Shown here in pieces: positions 7,769 to 15,500 of a stretch of DNA of 33,332 bases. Position 1 is the first letter of the stretch. Each line of letters begins with the position of its first letter. A program made the translations under genes and the position numbers. Origin of the DNA: a virus; the IMG/VR virus record IMGVR_UViG_3300032240_001124, positions 1 to 33,332 of that record; one strand, written 5' to 3'. Under the pieces are notes generated by a model, which was not told the DNA's origin, did no database searches, and saw nothing but the letters and a program-made list of their open reading frames with translations.

Positions 7769-9315
7769 TATTTAACCCAGATAACAGTATTTCCTAATTG
7801 TCCATTATCCCAACGACGAGAAGAAGTACACCCACCATCGCCACTTGTAGTTGAACCACGAACATATCCGTTTACTATATTTCGTTGTGCATTTGAAACA
7901 CCATTAGCCCCAGAAGCTGCTGAGTTAGCGCCAAGACCATAGAAACCATAACATCCTTCTTTATGCATACCACCGATACGCATAGCCACAGTTCCCACAT
8001 CAGTACCAGAACATGAACGATTAATACCATATGTGGCACACATAGTTCCGTTATTTTTAAAATATGATGTTCCGTTAGGATATGATGGAGTTATTTCAGC
8101 AGAAGTGTTATTCAAATGCCATGTCATTGTATTAGATGATGGTAATGCAAACACAGCATAAAGTGTATTTTGTCCACTGTGCCACAATCTAAATTGGGAT
8201 GCTGAGAAATAATTGTAAGTATTGTATTTTCTATCTGTACTATTATCAAATGTACTATTACCAGTTAAAGATGCATTTAAAACACCAGTACCAGTCCATG
8301 TGGTATCTTCATATTTCCAGTTACCACCATCGGTAGTAATGTTTGCAGCAACCATCCAACCACCACCAGCAATATCGCAGTAAATTTGCGTAACACCCAC
8401 AGTTGGTAGATTAATGTAGTATTCGCCATTTGGGATACTAGAGCTAATAGCATAAATTGCAGCTGCAGAAGTTGCAGCTAATTGAGAAGTAGAACCATCG
8501 TACCATTTCTTTAGAATAGAGAATGAACGACCAGCAGTTTGTGCACCATCAGATGCAGTAACAGTAAAATTATATGTTACACCAGAAGAATTATATGAAC
8601 CACCAGAAGGTGTTCCAGTAATAGCACCGCCAGACGATAGGCTTAAACCACCTGGAAGTGCACCAGTAGAAACTGCATATGTTAAACCACCACCTTCTGG
8701 ATCAGTGGCAGAAAGAGTAATTGTTGATATTGCAGTGGTATCATATACAGTACCAAGAGAACCTGCTGTAGTTACCCAAGTAGCCACATCGTTGATATTA
8801 AATGCAGAAGTTAAAGTAGTGGACAATCCAGTAGAATTTGATACTTTAACAGAATATGGTTCACCACCACCAGCAGCAGAACCTGCTCCAGTTAACAATC
8901 CACCTGCAGATGTAAAGGTGCAAGAAATTTGAGATGACGACAAATACGAAGTTGTTGCTGGAGTATATGTAGTGCTTAAATTAGCACCAAGAATTGTAAC
9001 AGTTGCATTGGAATCAAAATTTGAACCATTAATAGTAATAGTTTGTGGGTCAGAAGATGCTAAAATTGTAGCGGATGCAACGCTTGAAATTGTTGGTGGA
9101 GCAGCAATAGAAATCCAACCCAAATTTGTATATTGTTCAAGATTACCAAGAGTAGTATTATAACGAACCATACCAACTGTAGGTGATCCTGGTCTCTGAG
9201 CAGTTGTGCCAGAAGGAACTGTTATAGATCCTGTTCCAGAAAAAACTGGGTTAGTTGTGATCGCAGTTGTGTAACTAGGATCAATAATATTTGTGCCGAC
9301 TTTTTGAACTGCCAT
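7768..9315 (-). CDS. Modular adhesin: TTAQRP module, IPT/TIG, He_PIG, canonical fibrinogen-like C-terminus (515 aa)
   Basis: Probable tail adhesin and close paralogue of the 517-aa protein. Residues 30-67 are the TTAQRP module. Residues 73-175 look like an IPT/TIG fold (ITINGSNFDSNATVTI). Residues 176-268 look like a He_PIG fold (TYAVSTGALPGGLSL). Residues 282-515 are a fibrinogen-like domain whose opening, NGEYYINLPTVGVTQIYCDI followed by AGGGW, matches the fibrinogen C-terminal signature (YYI...YCD...GGGW). Several later cysteines (CATYGINRSC, EGCYGF, GGCTSSRRW) could form disulfides or metal loops. Fibrinogen-related domains in animals bind glycans and acetylated groups. A comparable binding role here is inference. 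The start is supported by an AGGGAC stretch upstream and a late-promoter-like motif at 9341. Confidence 0.85.
   Translation of the reverse strand: MAVQKVGTNIIDPSYTTAITTNPVFSGTGSITVPSGTTAQRPGSPTVGMVRYNTTLGNLEQYTNLGWISIAAPPTISSVASATILASSDPQTITINGSNFDSNATVTILGANLSTTYTPATTSYLSSSQISCTFTSAGGLLTGAGSAAGGGEPYSVKVSNSTGLSTTLTSAFNINDVATWVTTAGSLGTVYDTTAISTITLSATDPEGGGLTYAVSTGALPGGLSLSSGGAITGTPSGGSYNSSGVTYNFTVTASDGAQTAGRSFSILKKWYDGSTSQLAATSAAAIYAISSSIPNGEYYINLPTVGVTQIYCDIAGGGWMVAANITTDGGNWKYEDTTWTGTGVLNASLTGNSTFDNSTDRKYNTYNYFSASQFRLWHSGQNTLYAVFALPSSNTMTWHLNNTSAEITPSYPNGTSYFKNNGTMCATYGINRSCSGTDVGTVAMRIGGMHKEGCYGFYGLGANSAASGANGVSNAQRNIVNGYVRGSTTSGDGGCTSSRRWDNGQLGNTVIWVK
8510..9224 (-). repeat. Duplicated segment, copy B (pairs with 2452-3166)
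   Basis: Counterpart of 2452-3166 at a fixed offset of 6058 bases. No net insertion or deletion is needed to pair the He_PIG end and the TTAQRP motif of the two genes. A circularising or deleting recombination between the copies would remove about 6 kb of adhesin genes. Confidence 0.85.
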
Positions 9316-9340
9316 TTGCTGTCCCTGTTATTTTATTCTT

Positions 9341-9347
9341 TATTTAT
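9341..9347 (-). promoter_or_regulatory. Late-promoter-like motif ATAAATA before the 515-aa adhesin
   Basis: The minus strand reads AATAAATAAAGAATAAAA here, overlapping the end of the MSHFAKV gene. The motif core is about 26 bases before the ATG at 9315. It is a candidate for a late promoter that would separate the 515-aa adhesin from the upstream transcription unit. Confidence 0.45.
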
Positions 9348-9700
9348 TCTGCGCTTGGAACTTCGATCCAAGATGTAGTGGATTCGTTCCAAGTGTAATC
9401 TTTACCATCTGTTGGATATGCAATCGGTGCTTCCCACAACCATGTTGTTTGATTAATTGTCCAAGATTGATACGGTTTTGGAGCATAGAACACATCATTA
9501 GTTCTATCGTAAATAAAACCAATGCAAGCATAGTTACCACGCAGTGGAGTTCCACCCAATATATGTTGATTCCCATGAGTGTTGTATGAAGTTTGAATCC
9601 ATTCACCTGGACTTGTATCCACGAATGTTTCAAAGAATTCTGGTTCAGCAACAATAACTTGCTCAACAATTCCGTTATTTACTTTTGCAAAATGACTCAT
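9344..9700 (-). CDS. MSHFAKV-family small phage protein, complete copy (118 aa)
   Basis: Conserved marine-phage protein of unknown function. It opens MSHFAKVNNGIVEQVIVAEP, continues ETFVDTSPGEWIQTSYNTHG and CIGFIYDRTNDVFYAPKPY, and ends with a Trp-rich part (YQSWTINQTTWLWEAPIAYP, DYTWNESTTSWIEV). The spaced tryptophans and lack of any signal peptide or membrane segment suggest a small beta-rich soluble domain. It starts 10 bases after the stop of the 688-aa Gly-rich adhesin, as the partial copy at 1-158 follows the 493-aa Gly-rich adhesin. By analogy with T-even gp38, encoded just after the long tail-fibre gene 37, a fibre-tip or fibre-assembly role is plausible but unproven. The competing frame at 9340-9669 lacks this family match. 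Confidence 0.88.
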   Translation of the reverse strand: MSHFAKVNNGIVEQVIVAEPEFFETFVDTSPGEWIQTSYNTHGNQHILGGTPLRGNYACIGFIYDRTNDVFYAPKPYQSWTINQTTWLWEAPIAYPTDGKDYTWNESTTSWIEVPSAE

Positions 9701-9710
9701 TTAATTAACC

Positions 9711-11777
9711 TTAGAATGTAATGGTTCCAGAACCAGTGAAAGTGAAGACATAGTTACCACCAGCAGATGTTTGACTAACTGTACCTGTTGCTATGGCAAG
9801 TTTATATGTAGTTGAATAAGAAATAATTACAATACCAGAGCCACCATTACCACCAGCGTTTCCTAATGCAGATCCACCGCCACCGCCACCGCCAGTGTTT
9901 GAAGTTCCAGGATTACTTGTAACTGTACCTGGACCAATTGCTCCAGCACCACCACCACCAGTTCCACCAGTTCCTGCAGAACCACCACCATTACCATACG
10001 CTCCACCACCACCACCACCAGCATAAGTTACTGATGTTCCAGTAATAGAAGATGATGTACCATTACCACCATTACCACCATTACCATATGGACTTCCTCC
10101 GCAACCCTGTGTTCCAGCAGCACTAGCTCCACCGCCACCGCCACCAGCATATGCACCAGCAGCACCAGCATAACCTTGTCCGTTTGTTCCTGATCCACCA
10201 TAACCAGCATATCCGCACGCACCATTACTAGATTCATATGGACCACCGCCACCGCCAGATCCACCACTTGTTCCATCTTGAACACCATGTACTAAAGTGG
10301 TTCTGTAACAACCGCCAGTACCACCGCCAGTAGCAGTTATTGAACTGAATACTGAATTACCACCATTACCACCTTGTATACCATTACCACCTGATGGAGC
10401 ACCGCCACCGCCAGCTCCAACTGTAACTGTGTAACTTGTTCCACCACTCACTGAAAGAGAACCAGTTAAAAATCCACCTGCACCACCGCCACCACCATGT
10501 TGATTGCCACCGCCACCGCCACCAGCAACAACTAGGTAAGTAACAGATGGGGCTGATAAATTTCCATATTGAACCCAAACACTTCCATTGTAATATTCGG
10601 CAAATCCAGTATCGCTATTATAACGACTCATACCAGTATTTGGTGATCCTGGACGCTGAGCAGTAGTACCTGCTGGTAAATCAAAATATCCAGTCGATGT
10701 ATTTGCTTGGTCAGAAACAGCAGTAGGTGTAACAGCAACAACAGCAAATGTATTATCTCCACGAAGGAATGTTGTCGCATCTTTTGTACCAGTTGCTGAC
10801 AGGTCACTTAAAGCGATAGTACCATCTGCAATTTTAGCAGATGTAACTGCAGAATCAGCGATTTTAGCAGTAGTAATTGCACCAGTGGCAATCTTATTAG
10901 TAGTGATTGCGCTATCTGCTACATCAGCTGCAATAATAGTACCATCGGCAATTTTATCAGCAGTAATTGCACCATCGGCAATCATAGCAGTGGTAACAGA
11001 ACCATCAACAAACGCAGTTCTTGAAACAGTGCTAAAACCTAAGTGAACAACAGAAACTTGTTGTCCAACTGCAAGAGCAGAACCTATTGTTAGGGTTGTA
11101 CCACTTAAAGTATAGTGAGTTGTTTCAGTCTGCATAACACCATCAACGAATACCAGAATAGACTTAACTGATATTGGAGTTGCTGTTAGTGTGAATGCTG
11201 TTTGAGAAGCAGTGGCAGTAAACTTGTCTACTGTAAATGTTCTTAGATTTTCTGAAAGAGATTCTGGAGTTACAGAACCTACAGCTGGCTTAAGATTATA
11301 AGTTGCAGATGCTTGGTGCAGTACATAAATTTTGGAACCATTAGTTGGTGTGCCAGTGAAATTTAAACCCTTACCAATATTGGTAGTTTTAGCAGTAATA
11401 GTTGCAGTAGCTGAAGATGTACCGCCAGTAATATTCTCTGTGCTAGTAAGTGTACCAGAAACAGTTTTGATTACAATATTACCTGTACTAACTTTGATAA
11501 CCTTACCAGTCGCAGCACTAGTGCCACCAGTAATAGTTTCATTTAATACAAATGTTCCGCTGATACTTGTTAGGGATAATGTAACAGTATCTACAATTGT
11601 GTATGCTGAAACAGGTTCTTGAATGACATTCTCTACAACAGCAATGATGTTAGATTCGAATGAACCTGGAACTTCCTGACTTAACTGAAAGCAGACTTGT
11701 GTACCATCAGCAGTGAACTCGTCACGGACACGAGCACCTGATGTTCTATCTGCTGGTGGGACTCCGATATATGCCAT
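9711..11777 (-). CDS. Tail fibre-like adhesin with shaft repeats and long Gly-rich tip (688 aa)
   Basis: Probable receptor-binding fibre. Residues 1-62 and 181-248 are two copies of the beta-domain also present twice in the 285-aa protein (VIQEPVSAYT; ILVFVDGVMQ). Between them, residues 71-131 hold two ITGGTSxAT modules found in other structural proteins here. Residues 256-330 are about seven 10-residue repeats (ITTAKIADSA, ITADKIADGT), likely a trimeric shaft. Residues 346-402 are the TTAQRP module. Residues 413-655 are a Gly-rich tip (YLVVAGGGGGG onward), and the last 30 residues end in YVFTFTGSGTITF. The MAYIG start matches the 285-aa protein and suggests a common attachment site. An AAGGG stretch lies upstream of the ATG. 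Tip-mediated adhesion is inferred from Gly-rich phage adhesins. Confidence 0.87.
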   Translation of the reverse strand: MAYIGVPPADRTSGARVRDEFTADGTQVCFQLSQEVPGSFESNIIAVVENVIQEPVSAYTIVDTVTLSLTSISGTFVLNETITGGTSAATGKVIKVSTGNIVIKTVSGTLTSTENITGGTSSATATITAKTTNIGKGLNFTGTPTNGSKIYVLHQASATYNLKPAVGSVTPESLSENLRTFTVDKFTATASQTAFTLTATPISVKSILVFVDGVMQTETTHYTLSGTTLTIGSALAVGQQVSVVHLGFSTVSRTAFVDGSVTTAMIADGAITADKIADGTIIAADVADSAITTNKIATGAITTAKIADSAVTSAKIADGTIALSDLSATGTKDATTFLRGDNTFAVVAVTPTAVSDQANTSTGYFDLPAGTTAQRPGSPNTGMSRYNSDTGFAEYYNGSVWVQYGNLSAPSVTYLVVAGGGGGGNQHGGGGGAGGFLTGSLSVSGGTSYTVTVGAGGGGAPSGGNGIQGGNGGNSVFSSITATGGGTGGCYRTTLVHGVQDGTSGGSGGGGGPYESSNGACGYAGYGGSGTNGQGYAGAAGAYAGGGGGGASAAGTQGCGGSPYGNGGNGGNGTSSSITGTSVTYAGGGGGGAYGNGGGSAGTGGTGGGGAGAIGPGTVTSNPGTSNTGGGGGGGSALGNAGGNGGSGIVIISYSTTYKLAIATGTVSQTSAGGNYVFTFTGSGTITF

Positions 11778-11790
11778 TTTTAACCCTTAA

Positions 11791-12114
11791 TTAAACATCT
11801 TCTAGAATAGCTGTGACAACATCAATTGATGCTGCAGTATTTGAAACAATCTTTAGAGTGTCTCCATCTGACAGAACGATTTTCTGACCAGAGATAACTT
11901 GTAAAGATCCACCAACTGGAACAGGAGTTGATTTAACGATATAATAATTAACACCACCAGAAGTGATATAAGCGTCTACTGTTACACCTGAGTTTGTTGT
12001 ATTACATACATCAAGTTCGATGGCAATAGATTTCTTGCCAGATGGTGCAGCATAAACTGATACGGCACTAGTGCCGACATCTTTTGCTAGTGCATTTTTA
12101 AAGGTATTTGCCAT
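11791..12114 (-). CDS. Small conserved structural-type protein (107 aa)
   Basis: Function unknown. The protein begins MANTFKNALAKDVGTSAVSV and continues as alternating beta strands (KKSIAIELDVCNTTNSGVTV, YYIVKSTPVPVGGSLQV, SGQKIVLSDGDTLKIVSN). This looks like a small beta-sandwich, as in virion decoration or fibre-attachment proteins. It has no membrane segment or signal peptide. I recall similar proteins at this position in T4-like marine phages, where they are treated as hypothetical virion proteins. The gene lies between the small FDQWRVKTNE protein and the first adhesin, with gaps of 7 and 13 bases, so it belongs to the same late unit. Confidence 0.8.
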   Translation of the reverse strand: MANTFKNALAKDVGTSAVSVYAAPSGKKSIAIELDVCNTTNSGVTVDAYITSGGVNYYIVKSTPVPVGGSLQVISGQKIVLSDGDTLKIVSNTAASIDVVTAILEDV

Positions 12115-12121
12115 GTTTTAT

Positions 12122-12331
12122 TTATCCTAGTGCGATAGAAATAGCGATTGAAAAAGATCGTGTACCATTAACAGCATCCACGACTGTAGACTCACCACCC
12201 TGGAGATTGGCTAAGTCGCCAACATTCTGCACAGTGAGGTTAGCCTCAGTAATAACCTCATTGGTCTTTACACGCCACTGATCAAACGAATCAGTTTGCG
12301 GAACGGTATTAACTGGAGTCTGAAGTGCCAT
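12122..12331 (-). CDS. Small fibre-attachment-like protein with FDQWRVKTNE motif (69 aa)
   Basis: Function unknown. The segment DSFDQWRVKTNEVI resembles the N-terminal segment that many marine-phage fibre proteins carry (SFDxWRxKTNEI), here as an almost free-standing domain. A short Gly/Val stretch follows (VNGTRSFSIAISIALG). Its ATG overlaps the previous stop by one base. A role as an adaptor or a cut-down fibre base is inference from that motif and position. Confidence 0.75.
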   Translation of the reverse strand: MALQTPVNTVPQTDSFDQWRVKTNEVITEANLTVQNVGDLANLQGGESTVVDAVNGTRSFSIAISIALG

Positions 12332-12561
12332 TATTGTTTATTTATAAGAATTGAAAGCATTTGTTTAATTTCACCCATATCATTCCTAAGTTCTTCAATT
12401 TGTTCAGCTTGTTGCTCTAGCTGCATTTTTTGTGCTTTTGCAGCGTCTCTACGAGCGATATAGTTCTCGTATTCTTTGTTATTAGTATTTAGGATCGCAT
12501 GGGTGTGGGGATCTCTCACCAACCCATCCATACCCTCAACTTTTAAGAATTGAATATCCAT
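12331..12561 (-). CDS. Small coiled-coil protein (76 aa)
   Basis: Begins MDIQFLKVEGMDGLVRDPHT, followed by AILNTNNKEYENYIARRDAA, then a Lys/Gln/Glu-rich helix (about residues 28-74, QLEQQAEQIEELRNDMGEIK) with heptad-like spacing, so a coiled coil is likely. I recognise the pattern V(K)VEG..GLVRD...AILNTN..E from short proteins beside the DUF4815-type gene in T4-like marine phages. The function is unknown. The frame stays open to 12684, but the ATG at 12561 is preferred: it follows the TAA of the large gene with one base between (TAATATG), and the family match begins there. The extra upstream residues would overlap the large gene by more than 100 bases. Confidence 0.82.
   Translation of the reverse strand: MDIQFLKVEGMDGLVRDPHTHAILNTNNKEYENYIARRDAAKAQKMQLEQQAEQIEELRNDMGEIKQMLSILINKQ
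12339..12346 (-). promoter_or_regulatory. Exact T4 late-promoter consensus TATAAATA inside the end of the coiled-coil gene
   Basis: The minus strand reads TATAAATA, identical to the T4 late consensus, within the last codons of the coiled-coil gene. It is only 8 bases from the ATG at 12331, so transcripts from it would be almost leaderless for that gene but could serve the gene at 12114 and the adhesins after it. It may also be chance codon use (ATA AAT AAA). Confidence 0.35.
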
Positions 12562-12562
12562 A

Positions 12563-15500
12563 TTATGGGCAAGCGATAACTCGGAAATCTCTAACTCTTG
12601 GAACCCCTGCAGAGTTAGTGGAACGGAAAACGATCTTAATTGTAATAGCGTCAAATGGAGCCAAATTCGAAACAGAGTAATCAATATCAGTAAATGTTGT
12701 CACAGAGCTGGTATTTGGAATAACTGAATTTGGTTTAACTAAAGTATATGGTACTGTTGCAAAATCAATGTTAGTACCAACTTTATTAAGTTTGTAGTAA
12801 ACATCAATATTAGCATTAGTTGGGACATTAACAGCCATACGAACTTTAAAGAAAGTCGATGAATTAGCCAAGTTGATTCTACGAGTCAAATACTTACTAT
12901 AATTAGAACCGCTGAATGGTGCGATTTCATCATAGAATTTATCTAGTGATGTTAGAGTAATAGCAGTTCCTGCAGAAGCTGGAGTGAATACACCATCTAA
13001 AGTAACGCTAGATCCGTCCAATGCAACATCTTTGACCAAGTAAGTTCCGTTATTTGTAGAAGTTGTAGCTCCAGAAATAACTACATATCGTCCAACAGAC
13101 AATGTTAAGAACTCAAATTTGGTATTAGTATTTGAAGTGCTTAGACCAGTCGAAGTAAATGCTACATAAGTGCTACCAGAAGATACTGTTCTGTTATCAA
13201 CTGGAGAAACATTAACAGTAGATTGAGTAGCGTTATTAATCTTATTATGGATACAGATTAATGAAGTTCTATGAGTATCAATAACTGGAGAAACTGAGTC
13301 ATTAGTTGTAGTCATAATGGCAGTTAAACCAATTGACTTATCTCCACTTAGGAAACTTGACTCATTAACTTCAGAAGCAATAACTCTTGGAGAAGTATAA
13401 TCATTAGACTGATTTGCAAGAACATAATCGCCATCAGTTTGTTTGATATAAGGCACTTCAGATCCATCTACAGAACGACCAGAAGTTGATTTAATAACAA
13501 ACTCTGTATTAGTCTCAGAAAAATTCTGTGTCTGAACGATTGGTTGTAAAGTATCAAACTGTACATTGTCTGTAGCGTATGCGCTTAAACCACCAACATA
13601 ACCAGTCGCAGTAGCGTTAGTTGTAGTAGTAACAGTATAGCAATCTAAGTCAACATCAGAAATTGTAAGAAGTGTATTCAACTCAGTTGATGGAATACCA
13701 TTCAATGTGCCAGTTGGAAGTCCTTGAATACGAACTTTAGATCCAGGGAACATATCATGATTAGGATGTTCAACACGAACTTTGTTAGAACCAGAAGTAG
13801 TCTTTAGTGGATCTGGTTGTAGTTGCGTATTTGGTAGAACATCATTAACGAATTCAGCCTTGCCTTGTACATTAGTTGCAAATTTTGCACGGTAGATAGT
13901 AAACATCAAGTCTTGGTTTTGATCAGCTGTCCAAGTCGAAGCATTCTGTGACTTGAATAAAACACCTTGATATGGTTGTTCAGAAATAAAGCGATCTGTA
14001 CCAGCAACTTTATCACCCATCTGAGAAATCCAGCAACGGTAGTTGTTAGAATCTGAAGAAAGAATCAGAGCATACTCAGTTGCGTCATCAACAAACACTG
14101 GTGATGAGAAAGTGAACTTAGTTGGAGTATCTGGTGCATTCCAATTTACACCATCAACAGAAACTGTTTTACTAGAGATATTAACTTTATCTGGCGTAAT
14201 TGTAGTTTTAGAGAATGGTAAAACACGCTTACCTGGATATCCATTAACCACTTCACGGATTTCTAGACTGACAGGAATTGTATCATCTTTAGTTGCAAAG
14301 TAGATATCGATATCTGTTAAGAACGCACCACCTTTTTGCTGGACCAAGAAAGTCTGAGCAAGTGGATCCCACCAACCAGTATCACCGATAACACGCTCTG
14401 ATGTTTCAGTAATTGTTTGTGTTTCATTAACAACTTCAGAAGCAATCGTTGCATTACGAACTGCATTAAATGTTGCTTGTTTGGTCTCAAGGATACCCTG
14501 AGCACGGAAAGAAACCATACCACGAGAAGTAAAGTCACCACCATTGTTTGAGGAATCAGTAATTCTTAATTCTTTAACACCACAACGGAAACGCAAAGCA
14601 TCTGTATTTGGAATATTAAACAATCCAAATAATGAACCATTAAATGTAGAAATAAATGGATCACCTTTAGACTTAACTGTTACTGCTGTATTAATTCTAC
14701 CACGAGCAGAAGAAATAGAGCCAACAATAACTTCATTTAATTGGAATGTTCCGCTAATGTTTAGTACATGAATGGCTTCGTTACCATCAACAGTGATTTC
14801 ATATCCAACGCAAACTGCAGTGGCACCAGAAGTTAATCCAGTGATAACATCACCACGATTTAACGCAGGGTTAGTATCACCTGCAGGCGCAGAACCTACA
14901 CGACGAGCAGTTTCTGTTGAGTTAGAACCAGCATTTGATTTAGAATCGAATGTTGATTTAAATCCGCTGACTGCAGTAAATGAAATTTTTGTAGCTGGAG
15001 TTATTTGAGCATCAACATTAATACTATCAAAGAATGTGTATAAACGGCTATTTGGTTTAAAGCCAAGTGCTTGAATAAGTACTGGACGACTTCTCATGTA
15101 AGGAATAACCGCTGTTGATAGAACTTTGTCTTCAACTATTTCACGATCAACCTTAGGAACAACAACTGTTTTTACACCAGTTCGAGCCTGTCCAACATCA
15201 CGAGCAGTTGACTGAACAGTAATCTGACGAGCATTGCCCCATCCAATGTTACCGAATTTTGCAGTTAATTCTGCTTGGCTTAAGTAAACATCACCTTGAC
15301 GAGATGCCCAGTTTCCACCAGTGGTATATTTAACTGTACTGGATTGAGTAGCACCAGTCCACTGAGTCTGCCATGAATTCCAAACAGTACCAAGTGCACC
15401 AGATTTTTCTAAAGCAGTTTGAATTGCATTAAAATTACCTTCCACATTATTAACAATATCTGGGCGACGATCTACTTCAAACCACTCATCAGAAGATGGA

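Noticed and set aside
1689-9315. Diversity-generating retroelement acting on the variable adhesin heads.
   Set aside because: No reverse transcriptase, template repeat or adenine-biased variable repeat is visible in the window. The duplicated part is the stalk, not the head.
9340-9669. A 109-codon minus-strand frame overlapping the MSHFAKV gene.
   Set aside because: It is a shadow frame; the overlapping frame at 9344-9700 has a paralogue at 1-158 and recognisable family sequence.
12119-12125. ATAAATA on the minus strand as a promoter of the 107-aa gene.
   Set aside because: It is 5 bases from the ATG and coincides with the stop of the preceding gene (GGATAAATAAAA), so transcription from it would start inside the gene. 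Chance is more likely.
12562-12684. Upstream in-frame extension of the coiled-coil gene to an ATG at 12684.
   Set aside because: It would overlap the end of the giant gene by more than 100 bases, and the conserved start of the family fits the ATG at 12561, one base after the giant gene's stop.
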